A stretch of 64,000 nt of DNA, from positions 154,705 through 218,704 of the forward strand of contig JAQUBZ010000001.1 in NCBI GenBank assembly GCA_028686425.1. The letters are read 5' to 3'. Both the position numbers and the translations under genes were made by a program. Below are positions 56,613 to 64,000 of the stretch, piece after piece. The notes below the pieces were generated by a model. The model saw nothing but the letters and a program-made list of their open reading frames with translations, did not search any database and was not told the DNA's origin. The DNA comes from Bacteroidales bacterium. GTDB taxonomy: Bacteria > Bacteroidota > Bacteroidia > Bacteroidales > UBA932. Position 1 is the first letter of the stretch; each line of letters begins with the position of its first letter.

Positions 56613-57766
56613 TGAAACATATATCCTATATTCTTGCACCGCTGATGCTGTTGTTTACATCATGTATCTATCCTTTTGAACCTGAAGGAATTAAAGAGAC
56701 TTCGGGAATCATTGTCATTGAGGGCGATATAATTGCTGGGGGCACTTCTTTTTTCCTGATATCCTATTCACAAGAGCTTACCGATATTACAACCTTGAAG
56801 AGTATTGTGCATGCCAAAGTGTCTGTCGAAAGCAGTTCAGGGGAGGTTATACAAGGGAGAATCACCTATCGTAACTCCCAAAATGGGTTTAATATAGACA
56901 CACGCAATCTCGATATTGATCAAAAATACAGACTAAGCGTATTAATGAATGACGGAGAACAATACTACTCAACATGGCAGACGGTTGAAATTTCTCCCGA
57001 GATTGACAGCCTGTCGTTCTATCCTGATGAGACCAATGAGGTCATGAGATTTTATGTGAGTACTCATGGTGATGATAATCAGAGATATTACAAATGGACA
57101 TACAAGGAGGATTGGGAATATCACTCCCATTATAATTCGTTCTTTTTTTATGATTACGCAACGGATGCCGTATATGAATACCCCGGGACTATGAACAGAT
57201 ATTATTGCTGGAATAACGATTATTCGACCTCTATAATGGTGACAAACACTAAAGATCTGACAGACAATAGATTGATTAATCATGAGATTTATTCTGTCGG
57301 ACGAACCAACAATAAGATATCTTATATTTACTCTGTTGAAGTTTATCAGCAGGTCATTTCAGAAGAAGCTTATACCTATTGGGTCACACTGTCAAAGAAT
57401 TCCGATGACGCGGGAGGCCTGTTTTCTCCACAGCCGAGCGAATTAAGGGGAAATATATATTGTGCAGGCGATTCCACCAAGCCTGTACTCGGATATGTGG
57501 GGGCTTCTACAGTGACAAGCAAAAGAATATTTGTCGATCAGAGAAAAACCCTTTTCTGGAGAAGGACGGAAGATTGTGATGCTCCGATGATACTCAGCAG
57601 CCTCGATTGGAGGAAATATTATAATTACGGATATGACGTGGTTGACAAAGTAGAAGAGGGGATGGGCGTATTTTCAGTATATTGGGCTCCTGTTCGTTGT
57701 GTTGATTGCACAAAAAAAGGTGGAACAAAATTGAAACCGTCATTTTGGCCGAATGATCACATATAG
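56612..57766 (+). CDS. DUF4249 lipoprotein
   Basis: 384 residues, a lipoprotein (lipobox FTSC, Cys18). Beta-rich N-terminal half (IIVIEGDIIAGGTSFFLISYSQEL; AKVSVESSSGEVIQGR), central aromatic region with HYNSFFFYDYATDAVYEYPG, and the family-typical C-terminal WAPVRCVDCTKKGGTKLKPSFWP with a CxxC. DUF4249 proteins are encoded next to TonB receptors in Bacteroidota and have no known ligand. The layout suggests a surface lipoprotein that works with the receptor, as SusD does with SusC (inference). The gene shares one base with the receptor stop. Confidence 0.88.
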   Translation: MKHISYILAPLMLLFTSCIYPFEPEGIKETSGIIVIEGDIIAGGTSFFLISYSQELTDITTLKSIVHAKVSVESSSGEVIQGRITYRNSQNGFNIDTRNLDIDQKYRLSVLMNDGEQYYSTWQTVEISPEIDSLSFYPDETNEVMRFYVSTHGDDNQRYYKWTYKEDWEYHSHYNSFFFYDYATDAVYEYPGTMNRYYCWNNDYSTSIMVTNTKDLTDNRLINHEIYSVGRTNNKISYIYSVEVYQQVISEEAYTYWVTLSKNSDDAGGLFSPQPSELRGNIYCAGDSTKPVLGYVGASTVTSKRIFVDQRKTLFWRRTEDCDAPMILSSLDWRKYYNYGYDVVDKVEEGMGVFSVYWAPVRCVDCTKKGGTKLKPSFWPNDHI

Positions 57767-57778
57767 GAGGAATATAAG

Positions 57779-59509
57779 ATGAAAAAGATAACAATAATAT
57801 TACTTTCAGCATTTATCGGACTGTTGAATCTCCATGCTCAAAATGAGTATAAAACAGTGGAAAGAACATATATATCGACAGATAAGGACGTATATGTGGC
57901 GGGAGACGCAATTTGGTGTTCGGCATATTGTCTCGATTTGTCCGACAATAGCCGGTTTTCCAAATTCAGCAGTATCGCGTATCTCGAACTCCATTCTGCA
58001 AAAGAAATGGTGGCAACATCTAAGATAGCTCTGATTAAAGGTCGTGGAGCAGGGAAATTTCTAATTCCTGCCACTTTGCCTACAGGCAATTACAAACTCA
58101 TTGCATATACTGCTCATAACAAAAATGAGGTTGATTACGATTACACTGCTATTGGTGCCAAAACCATATCCGTTTTTAACACATTGACAAAGGAGAGAGT
58201 TGACGCGGGTGTAAAGATTGTTGACGAAAAGGAATACTCCCTGCTTTCTGACAATGTCGGACATAGTGATAATACAGACAATTTAAGCGTGGTTCTGCCT
58301 CGCAATATCGAATATTCAAAATCTTCCTCAATCCCGATTACTCTGAAAAATATGGCAGAAGATCTCGCTTCAGTTAGTGTTTCGGTATATCATGATGACG
58401 GAATTGCTTCATACAATACGGGCTGTGTGGCCGATTTTGTCAAGGATATATCAAAAACGGGAAAGGTGAAGATGCAGGATAAGGTGATTCCCGAATATGA
58501 AGGAGAAATTGTTTACGGTGTAATTGCCGGTCCGGATGCTGCCAAGTCGGCAATGATAGCCGACAAATTTGCATATCTGTCGGTCCCCGGAGAGGAATCC
58601 GACATGTATGTCTCAACTATTTCGGAAGATGGAAAAGTATCATTCATTACAAATAACATCTACGGAGACAAAGAGGTTGTTTGTGAAATAGATGGCCTTG
58701 ATTCTACTATAAGATGCCATGTAGAGTTGTTATCACCATTTGTCAATGCCGTAGTTTCCGATATACCGGTATTGAACATGAGCCGCGATATGGCTTCACG
58801 TCTTGCGCATCGTAGCATAGCAATGCAGATTCAGAGACGTTTTGTGTCGGATACATTATTTGACTTCCTGCCAATCAGAGACAATGCCTTATTCGGAGAT
58901 AACGAATCAATTGACTATATACTTGACGATTATACAAGATTTCCATTGATGGAGGAGGTCTTTATTGAATATATGCCTCAGATGCGTGCAAGAAAGACAA
59001 GTGACAAAAACACTGACATTCAGATAAGGATGGAAGACAACTTCAAAAATCTATACTTCTCGAAAGAGTCATCGCTTATGATGATTGACGGAGTTCCCAT
59101 ATTCGACCATGCCGATATTTTAAAATACGACCCTCTTCTTGTACAGTGCATCAAAATATATCCATACAATTATTTTGTGGGCAAGAAACAGTTCGGGGGG
59201 ATAGCCAACTTTGTTACATACAAACACAACCTCCCATCCATGACTTTTGATGACAATGTCAGGATAATCAATTTTCAGGGGGCATCATATCCGATGGCCT
59301 ATACCTGCCAAAGCATAATGGGAAGTAAAGACTATCCGGACTATAGAGAGACCATATATTGGCACCCTATACTTAACATAGAGGGTGATTCTTCAATTGA
59401 AATAGATTGTGTCACTCCGGCATACTCCGGAAACTTTATTATTGTAGTAGAAGGAATTACCTCCAAAGGCGAAGCAGTTTATACAAGAAGTTCATTTATT
59501 GTGAAATAA
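57779..59509 (+). CDS. Secreted MG2-domain protein with a TonB-plug-like segment
   Basis: 576 residues. Signal peptide (IILLSAFIGLLNLHAQ), then an MG2/macroglobulin-like domain of the Bacteroidota type (ERTYISTDKDVYVAGDAIWCSAY, about 28-50; GKFLIPATLPTGNYKLIAYT). A long beta-rich middle follows, then a plug-like piece (SLMMIDGVPIFDHADILKYDP; KQFGGIANFVTYK, about 435-480) without any barrel. Larger relatives in Bacteroidota share this MG-then-plug order; their role is unknown. It ends the four-gene operon, 12 bases after the DUF4249 gene. It may engage TonB or the receptor from the periplasm, which is inference. Confidence 0.8.
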   Translation: MKKITIILLSAFIGLLNLHAQNEYKTVERTYISTDKDVYVAGDAIWCSAYCLDLSDNSRFSKFSSIAYLELHSAKEMVATSKIALIKGRGAGKFLIPATLPTGNYKLIAYTAHNKNEVDYDYTAIGAKTISVFNTLTKERVDAGVKIVDEKEYSLLSDNVGHSDNTDNLSVVLPRNIEYSKSSSIPITLKNMAEDLASVSVSVYHDDGIASYNTGCVADFVKDISKTGKVKMQDKVIPEYEGEIVYGVIAGPDAAKSAMIADKFAYLSVPGEESDMYVSTISEDGKVSFITNNIYGDKEVVCEIDGLDSTIRCHVELLSPFVNAVVSDIPVLNMSRDMASRLAHRSIAMQIQRRFVSDTLFDFLPIRDNALFGDNESIDYILDDYTRFPLMEEVFIEYMPQMRARKTSDKNTDIQIRMEDNFKNLYFSKESSLMMIDGVPIFDHADILKYDPLLVQCIKIYPYNYFVGKKQFGGIANFVTYKHNLPSMTFDDNVRIINFQGASYPMAYTCQSIMGSKDYPDYRETIYWHPILNIEGDSSIEIDCVTPAYSGNFIIVVEGITSKGEAVYTRSSFIVK

Positions 59510-59532
59510 AAAGAACATTTGTTAAAAACTTG

Positions 59533-59563
59533 TTTGTAAATAGGAATATTTGTCATATCTTTG
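59533..59563 (+). promoter_or_regulatory. Promoter of the rpsL operon
   Basis: TTTG (59533-59536), a 19-base spacer and TATCTTTG (59556-59563). This is a consensus Bacteroidota promoter, fitting a strongly expressed ribosomal operon. Transcription should start near 59569. Confidence 0.85.
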
Positions 59564-59567
59564 CAAC

Positions 59568-59582
59568 CCCGCAAAAAGCGGG
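59568..59582 (+). promoter_or_regulatory. 5'-terminal hairpin of the rpsL mRNA
   Basis: CCCGC-AAAAA-GCGGG, a perfect 5-pair stem located at the predicted first bases of the transcript, 33 bases before the rpsL ATG. It lacks a T run, so it is not a terminator. It could protect the 5' end or be a protein-binding site. Confidence 0.5.
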
Positions 59583-59615
59583 AAATAAACATAAATAAAA
59601 GATTAACAAGTATTT

Positions 59616-59999
59616 ATGCCAACAATTCAACAATTAGTTCGCAAAGGTCGCGAGGTTATCGTAGAGAAAAGTAAATCTCGCGCGTTGGATGCTTGTCCTC
59701 AAAGACGTGGCGTGTGTGTACGTGTTTACACTACAACACCTAAAAAGCCTAACTCTGCTATGCGTAAAGTAGCACGTGTCAGACTTACCAATCAAAAAGA
59801 GGTCAACGCATACATTCCCGGTGAAGGACATAACTTGCAGGAGCACTCAATCGTATTGGTGCGCGGCGGTCGTGTAAAAGATCTTCCCGGTGTACGTTAT
59901 CACATCCTTAGAGGCGCTCTCGATACGGCAGGCGTAGATGGAAGGACACAAAGTCGTTCTTTATACGGTGCCAAGAGACCAAAAGCCGCTAAGAAGTAA
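59616..59999 (+). CDS. rpsL: 30S ribosomal protein S12
   Basis: 127 residues, decoding-centre protein. [24 protein letters not shown] (in part) and [16 protein letters not shown] carry the lysines whose mutation gives streptomycin resistance elsewhere; both are wild-type here. The C-terminus [11 protein letters not shown] is normal. First gene of rpsL-rpsG-fusA-rpsJ, with a consensus promoter and a leader hairpin upstream. Confidence 0.98.
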   Translation: MPTIQQLVRKGREVIVEKSKSRALDACPQRRGVCVRVYTTTPKKPNSAMRKVARVRLTNQKEVNAYIPGEGHNLQEHSIVLVRGGRVKDLPGVRYHILRGALDTAGVDGRTQSRSLYGAKRPKAAKK

Positions 60000-60032
60000 T
60001 CCTATTATTAACAACAATTAAATTTTTACAAC

Positions 60033-60509
60033 ATGAGAAAAACGAAGCCTAAAAAGAGGATTCTACTTCCTGATCCAAAGTTTCACGATGTACTTGTTAC
60101 ACGTTTCGTGAACAACTTAATGCTACAGGGGAAGAAGAGTATCGCTTATTCTATTTTTTACGATGCGATCGACATGATCGGCGAGAAGATGAAAGATTCT
60201 GACAAGGCTCCTCTCGACATTTGGAAAAAAGCAATGGAAAACATCACTCCGCAGGTTGAGGTAAAAAGCCGCAGAGTTGGTGGTGCGAACTTCCAGGTTC
60301 CTACAGAGGTGCGTCCGGAAAGGAAGATTTCTATCAGTATGAAGAATATGGTTCTCTACGCCCGTAAACGTTCCGGCCACTCAATGGCAGAAAAGTTGGC
60401 TGCTGAAATTATGGCTGCATACAACAATGAAGGTGCAGCATTTAAAAGAAAAGAAGATATGCATAAAATGGCTGAAGCCAACAAGGCTTTTGCCCATTTC
60501 CGTTTCTAA
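60033..60509 (+). CDS. rpsG: 30S ribosomal protein S7
   Basis: 158 residues; nucleates the 30S head by binding 16S r[27 protein letters not shown] at the N-terminus (in part), [23 protein letters not shown] in the middle, and [12 protein letters not shown] at the end are typical. The rpsL-rpsG gap is 33 bases, short for an E. coli-style S7 autoregulatory site; none is evident. Confidence 0.98.
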   Translation: MRKTKPKKRILLPDPKFHDVLVTRFVNNLMLQGKKSIAYSIFYDAIDMIGEKMKDSDKAPLDIWKKAMENITPQVEVKSRRVGGANFQVPTEVRPERKISISMKNMVLYARKRSGHSMAEKLAAEIMAAYNNEGAAFKRKEDMHKMAEANKAFAHFRF

Positions 60510-60527
60510 CAGGTATTATTTACTTAA

Positions 60528-62648
60528 ATGGCAAGAGATCTTAAATATACAAGGAATATTGGTATCATGGCACACATTGATGCCGGTAAGACCACAACCT
60601 CTGAGCGTATTCTGTACTATACAGGTAAAACTCACAAGATTGGTGAGGTACACGAAGGGGCTGCTACCATGGACTGGATGGTTCAGGAGCAGGAAAGAGG
60701 TATTACTATTACTTCTGCTGCAACAACAGCATTTTGGCATTACAATGGCGAGCAATACCAAATCAATTTGATTGACACACCGGGCCACGTGGATTTCACC
60801 GTTGAGGTGGAACGTTCACTGCGTGTACTTGATGGAACAGTTGCTACTTTCTGTGCAGTGGGACGTGTACAGCCTCAGTCAGAGACAGTATGGCGTCAGG
60901 CAGACAAGTATAGAGTTCCTAAAATCGCCTATGTCAATAAAATGGACCGTACAGGTGCCGATTTTCTTGCTGTGGTAGAGGAAATAAACGAAAAGCTGGG
61001 TGCCCGCTCAATCCCTATCTGTCTCCCTATCGGAGCAGAGGACAATTTTGAGGGGTTAATCGATCTTATTTCAAAGAAGGCTCTTTACTACAATCAGAGT
61101 AAGGACCTTCACAATTATGAAATACGACCGGTTCCTGCCGATATGATGGCCGAAGTTGATGAATGGCGCGGCAAACTTATCGAATCGATAGCTGAATATA
61201 ATGATGCTATCCTCGAAAAGTTTTTTGAAGCTCCCGATTCAATTACGGAAGAAGAGATAATTGAAGCTTTGAGAAAAGCTACAATTGACATGGCGGTTGT
61301 TCCAACCTGCTGCGGTTCTTCTTTCAAAAACAAAGGCGTACAGTTCCTTTTGGATGCTGTAATGCGTTATTTGCCATCTCCTTTGGATAAGGGTAATATT
61401 ACGGGGATAGACCCTCGTAACGATGAAGAGGTCGTTCGCCGTCCGACGGTGGAAGATCCTTTCTGCGGATTGGTTTTCAAAATCGCCACAGACCCTTATG
61501 TCGGTCGTTTAGCCTTTATTAGAGCCTATTCGGGCAAGCTCGACTCGGGCTCATACGTACTTAATACCCGTTCAGGTAAAAAGGAACGTGTTGCAAGGTT
61601 ATATCAGATGCACTCCAACAAACAAAACCCTATAGAATGGGTTGAGGCCGGAGATATTTGTGCTGCGGTCGGTTTTAAGGAGTTACGTACAGGAGACACC
61701 ATTTGTCGTGAAGATAAGCCTGTTGTTTTGGAATCAATGACATTCCCTGATCCAGTGATCGGGCTTGCTGTTGAACCTAAGACACAGAAAGACCTCGACA
61801 AGTTGGGTATAGCTCTTGGTAAACTATCAGAAGAAGACCCTACATTTACAGTTCAATCCAATGTTGATACCGGTCAAACGATTATCAGCGGGATGGGAGA
61901 ACTTCACTTAGATATCATCGTTGACCGTTTGCGTCGTGAGTTTGGTGTGGAAATCAATCAAGGTGCTCCACAAGTTAACTACAAGGAGGCCATTACAACC
62001 AAGTGTCAGCATAGAGAAGTATTCAAGAAACAATCGGGCGGTAGGGGTAAATTTGCCGATATTATCGTCGAAATCGGTCCTGCCGATGAAGGTGTTACCG
62101 GACTTCAATTTCTTGACGAAGTTAAAGGTGGTAATATCCCTCGCGAATTTATTCCGGCAGTGGAGAAAGGTTTCAAATCTGCAATGGCAAATGGCGTGTT
62201 GGCAGGTTATGAATTGACCTCAATGAAGGTAAGACTTCTTGACGGTTCGTTTCACCCTGTCGATTCAGATGCCCTTTCGTTTGAAATCTGCGCACGTATG
62301 GCATTCCGCAAGGCGTTGCCTAAGTGCGGTCCGGTACTGATGGAGCCTATTATGTCTTTGGAAGTTGTTACTCCTGAAGATTATATGGGTGATGTAGTAG
62401 GTGACCTTAACCGTCGCAGAGGTCAGATAGTTGATATGGATTCTAAAGGCAATGCCAGAATCGTTAAAGCAAAAGTTCCACTTTCAGAGCAATTCGGTTA
62501 TGTCACCGTATTGAGAACAATTACATCGGGACGTGCTACAAGCACAATGGAATTCTCTCATTATGCAGAGGTTCCTGCAAATATTGCCAAAGATGTGGTT
62601 GAAAAACAGGGTGGTAATCACAAGAAGCTTGACGATGAAGATGAATAA
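60528..62648 (+). CDS. fusA: Elongation factor G
   Basis: 706 residues; the GTPase that drives translocation and, with RRF, ribosome recycling. G1 is [13 protein letters not shown] (about 15-27), switch I has [13 protein letters not shown]3 is DTPGHVDF, G4 is NKMD and domain IV carries [10 protein letters not shown]-terminal domain V has EFSHYAEVP. Normal length, third gene of the operon, 18 bases after rpsG. In Bacteroidota this operon-borne copy is the main EF-G. Confidence 0.98.
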   Translation: MARDLKYTRNIGIMAHIDAGKTTTSERILYYTGKTHKIGEVHEGAATMDWMVQEQERGITITSAATTAFWHYNGEQYQINLIDTPGHVDFTVEVERSLRVLDGTVATFCAVGRVQPQSETVWRQADKYRVPKIAYVNKMDRTGADFLAVVEEINEKLGARSIPICLPIGAEDNFEGLIDLISKKALYYNQSKDLHNYEIRPVPADMMAEVDEWRGKLIESIAEYNDAILEKFFEAPDSITEEEIIEALRKATIDMAVVPTCCGSSFKNKGVQFLLDAVMRYLPSPLDKGNITGIDPRNDEEVVRRPTVEDPFCGLVFKIATDPYVGRLAFIRAYSGKLDSGSYVLNTRSGKKERVARLYQMHSNKQNPIEWVEAGDICAAVGFKELRTGDTICREDKPVVLESMTFPDPVIGLAVEPKTQKDLDKLGIALGKLSEEDPTFTVQSNVDTGQTIISGMGELHLDIIVDRLRREFGVEINQGAPQVNYKEAITTKCQHREVFKKQSGGRGKFADIIVEIGPADEGVTGLQFLDEVKGGNIPREFIPAVEKGFKSAMANGVLAGYELTSMKVRLLDGSFHPVDSDALSFEICARMAFRKALPKCGPVLMEPIMSLEVVTPEDYMGDVVGDLNRRRGQIVDMDSKGNARIVKAKVPLSEQFGYVTVLRTITSGRATSTMEFSHYAEVPANIAKDVVEKQGGNHKKLDDEDE

Positions 62649-62666
62649 TTAAAAAAAGTAACAATA

Positions 62667-62972
62667 ATGAGTCAAAAAATCAGAATTAAACTAAAATCTT
62701 ACGATCATGCATTGGTTGACAAGTCTGCCGATAAGATTGTAAAGACAGTTAAAGCTACAGGAGCTGTTGTAAGTGGTCCTATTCCTCTTCCTACAGATCA
62801 GAAGATTTTTACTGTCAACCGTTCGACTTTTGTTAATAAGAAAGCTCGCGAACAGTTTGAACTTAATTCTTTCCGCCGCTTGTTGGACATATACAGCTCT
62901 ACTCCTAAAACAGTGGATGCTCTTATGAAACTCGAACTTCCAAGTGGTGTTGAAGTAGAAATTAAGGTTTGA
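62667..62972 (+). CDS. rpsJ: 30S ribosomal protein S10
   Basis: 101 residues; binds the 30S head and, as NusE, the antitermination complex. [21 protein letters not shown] (in part) starts the protein, [17 protein letters not shown] is the loop, and [13 protein letters not shown] ends it. In most Bacteroidales rplC and the S10/spc genes follow directly; here the run stops and a tRNA promoter begins at the stop codon. Confidence 0.98.
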   Translation: MSQKIRIKLKSYDHALVDKSADKIVKTVKATGAVVSGPIPLPTDQKIFTVNRSTFVNKKAREQFELNSFRRLLDIYSSTPKTVDALMKLELPSGVEVEIKV

Positions 62973-62978
62973 TAATTT

Positions 62979-63008
62979 TTTAGATTGACGCAAAAGTATT
63001 ATATTTGC
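62979..63008 (+). promoter_or_regulatory. Promoter upstream of the CAT-anticodon tRNA
   Basis: TTTG (62979-62982), 18 bases and TATATTTG (63001-63008). The TTTGCG after it forms a CGCAAA/TTTGCG inverted repeat with 62990-62995. The tRNA begins about 80 bases downstream. Confidence 0.65.
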
Positions 63009-63028
63009 GCTTGATTTAATGGTTAATG

Positions 63029-63046
63029 CCGCCTTTAGTGGCGGCG
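63029..63046 (+). promoter_or_regulatory. Hairpin in the tRNA leader
   Basis: GCCGCC-TTTAGT-GGCGGC, a perfect 6-pair GC stem between the promoter and the tRNA. No T run follows directly, so it is probably a processing or stability element, or an imperfect terminator of rpsJ read-through. Confidence 0.45.
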
Positions 63047-63091
63047 ATTTGAAGATTATCTTTTGCACTTTGTACATCATAGATAGTTTCA

Positions 63092-63166
63092 GGTCCTGTA
63101 GCTCAGTTGGTTAGTAGCACCTGACTCATAATCAGGGGGTCACTGGTTCAAGCCCAGTCGGGACCA
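63092..63166 (+). tRNA. tRNA with CAT anticodon (Ile2 or elongator Met)
   Basis: Acceptor GGTCCTG/CGGGACC (one U-G pair), anticodon stem CCTGA/TCAGG with loop CTCATAA (anticodon CAT), T-stem ACTGG/CCAGT, loop TTCAAGC, discriminator A, no encoded CCA. The D-arm has only three firm pairs and an extra base (GTTAGTAGC where GTTAGAGC is usual). C4-G69 and C5-G68 resemble the determinants for lysidine synthase in E. coli tRNA-Ile2, so Ile2 is favoured, but Met is possible. Confidence 0.9.
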
Positions 63167-63170
63167 CTTA

Positions 63171-63230
63171 TTCTTACCCCATCAGCCGTTGGCAGCTTCC
63201 CTCAGGGAAGCAATTTCACGCACTCCCGGC
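63171..63230. repeat. Hairpin-bearing 60-base direct repeat, copy 1
   Basis: Matches 63371-63430 at 55 of 60 positions, including 40 identical bases in a row, exactly 200 bases apart. It contains the perfect stem GCTTCCC-TCA-GGGAAGC (63195-63211). It lies just after the tRNA. REP-like or a fragment of a dispersed Bacteroidota repeat. Confidence 0.85.
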
Positions 63231-63370
63231 CTTGCCGTATTTTGAATTACTTTTTTCATTGTGGCTTTTGTAAGTTGCTTTGGTTCAGTACGTTGATTGC
63301 TGCCTTACGCAATTCCGACACCATTCAAAACACACGGCCTCCGTGCGGTCCGCTGATGCAGACTTGATAA
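63231..63370. other. Non-coding spacer between the repeat copies
   Basis: No credible gene. A CACGG-CCT-CCGTG hairpin lies near 63330. The plus-strand frame 63280-63504 crosses repeat copy 2 and resembles no family. Together with the repeats this makes up the 346-base gene-free stretch after the tRNA. Confidence 0.5.
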
Positions 63371-63430
63371 TTCTGACCTCATCAGCCTGCGGCAGCTTCC
63401 CTCAGGGAAGCAATTTCACGCACTCCCGGC
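63371..63430. repeat. Hairpin-bearing 60-base direct repeat, copy 2
   Basis: Second copy of the element at 63171-63230, same orientation, with the same GCTTCCC-TCA-GGGAAGC stem (63395-63411). It lies about 80 bases past the 3' end of the AbiEii gene. Confidence 0.85.
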
Positions 63431-63512
63431 AGCACTTTTCATTTGCATCGACAGCGATATGGTTCGACCATTCTGCATACGTCATATCCGCTGTGGTTTT
63501 TTGAGAGTGTAG

Positions 63513-64000
63513 CTATTCTTGATTAATCCGATTATTTAGAGATTTGATATCATCCATAATCTCATCAAAAGTAGGAGCAGTGCGAGAATATATCATCGCG
63601 AGCTGAGTGTCCTGGTAGTCTTTTTCCCAAAGATGGATAATAGATTCAGGCGGAATAATATTTATGGTTCCTGGAGATAATGTTGAATAATCGAAGCCTT
63701 TAAGGCCTATAAATGTCTTGCGGTGTTCTACTACGGCTTGAAACAATTTCCTATCGCCGATAGCCTCTTCTGCTATTTCGGTTTTCATAATCATTGAGAT
63801 ATCGTACAGATGTCTGGACATCCTCTCTATACGAATGTCTCCAGACGGCTTTGCAAACTCTTCGTGCAGCAGGCATATCTTTTCAATGAAAGTGCGCTGA
63901 GGCACTACTGCATTAATACTGAAAGGAGGTTCGGCAAATGAAGCATCCGCAGAAACATAACTATCAATGACGGAATTAATATTTATAGTCTCTAATGGCT
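63513..64000 (-). CDS. AbiEii/AbiGii-family nucleotidyltransferase toxin (N-terminus beyond window)
   Basis: The C-terminal 161 codons of a gene that continues past the window edge in frame. The family's second half is plain: VVPQRTFIEKICLLHEEF, RIERMSRHLYDISMIM, VEHRKTFIGLKGFDYSTL, TINIIPPESI and MIYSRTAPTFDEIM, ending SLNNRINQE. AbiEii proteins are type IV toxins that add nucleotides to tRNA acceptor ends and give phage resistance by abortive infection. The catalytic GS motif is in the missing part. The AbiEi-like antitoxin gene normally lies upstream, here beyond 64000. The position next to a tRNA and repeats suggests the edge of an acquired segment. Confidence 0.88.
   Translation of the reverse strand, partial: PLETININSVIDSYVSADASFAEPPFSINAVVPQRTFIEKICLLHEEFAKPSGDIRIERMSRHLYDISMIMKTEIAEEAIGDRKLFQAVVEHRKTFIGLKGFDYSTLSPGTINIIPPESIIHLWEKDYQDTQLAMIYSRTAPTFDEIMDDIKSLNNRINQE

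Noticed and set aside
59616..59999. Streptomycin-resistance changes in S12
   Set aside because: The lysines in TPKKPNS and GRVKDLPG are wild-type.
63020..63118. Short ATG frame from the tRNA leader into the tRNA
   Set aside because: It reads through the GC hairpin and into a functional tRNA; coding is implausible.
63171..63430. CRISPR array
   Set aside because: Only two repeat copies, 60 bases long, with a 140-base gap and no cas genes.
63280..63504. 74-codon plus-strand open frame over repeat copy 2
   Set aside because: It runs through the duplicated hairpin element, has no family resemblance and no start signals. More likely repeat sequence than a gene.

Overview
The window reads as ordinary chromosomal DNA of an anaerobic Bacteroidales-type bacterium (phylum Bacteroidota). 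The evidence is the promoter form (TAnnTTTG -7 boxes, several with a TTTG -33 element about 19 bases upstream, and few Shine-Dalgarno sequences), phylum-typical families (DUF4249 and DUF5106 lipoproteins, a CarboxypepD_reg TonB receptor, an MG2-domain secreted protein, PnuC, CtlX) and the order rpsL-rpsG-fusA-rpsJ. A class II (B12) ribonucleotide reductase and a secreted GH29 fucosidase suggest an anaerobic, possibly host-associated life. The genome is compact: many genes overlap or are separated by fewer than 15 bases, and I saw no frameshifted gene.

Layout. 1-12.6 kb: a truncated OlsF-like acyltransferase fusion, uvrC, a PnuC transporter coupled to a large outer-membrane metallopeptidase/propeller/barrel protein, a Na/Pi symporter, a NAGPA-type glycosidase, a DUF5106 thioredoxin-like lipoprotein, and groES-groEL ending in a clear terminator. 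12.6-16 kb: a palindromic promoter region, then five tightly packed genes: two tandem Ddl-like ATP-grasp ligases, a GNAT, tadA and a YqaA membrane protein. 16-20.8 kb: tRNA-Gln, a structured leader and terminator, an Sfp-type PPTase, a DUF2156 protein, and tyrS-rbfA-lolE-like. 20.9-24.8 kb: a suf operon (sufB, C, D) with a second PnuC-family gene between sufB and sufC. 24.8-27.1 kb: a fucosidase and a ThiL-like protein that has lost several kinase motifs. 27.4-40 kb: nrdJ, ispE, rnr, gpmI, dnaE and a C-terminal processing peptidase. 39.6-47.8 kb: rdgB-recO-GH3-SDR, a MATE pump with rsgA, a prenyl synthase and a U32 protein. 47.8-53.2 kb: an AspT-like exchanger, a YfcC-like carrier, ornithine aminotransferase and citrulline hydrolase, which together form a likely citrulline/ornithine catabolic block. 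53.2-59.5 kb: a four-gene envelope operon (secreted unknown, TonB receptor, DUF4249 lipoprotein, MG2/plug-like protein). 59.6-63 kb: rpsL-rpsG-fusA-rpsJ. 63-64 kb: a CAT-anticodon tRNA, a duplicated hairpin-bearing repeat and a truncated AbiEii toxin gene, which look like the edge of an accessory region.

The best candidates for undescribed biology are the two-ligase plus GNAT cassette (12.7-15.1 kb), the four-gene envelope operon (53.2-59.5 kb), the degenerate ThiL homologue, the PnuC gene inside the suf operon, and the structured RNA between tRNA-Gln and the PPTase.
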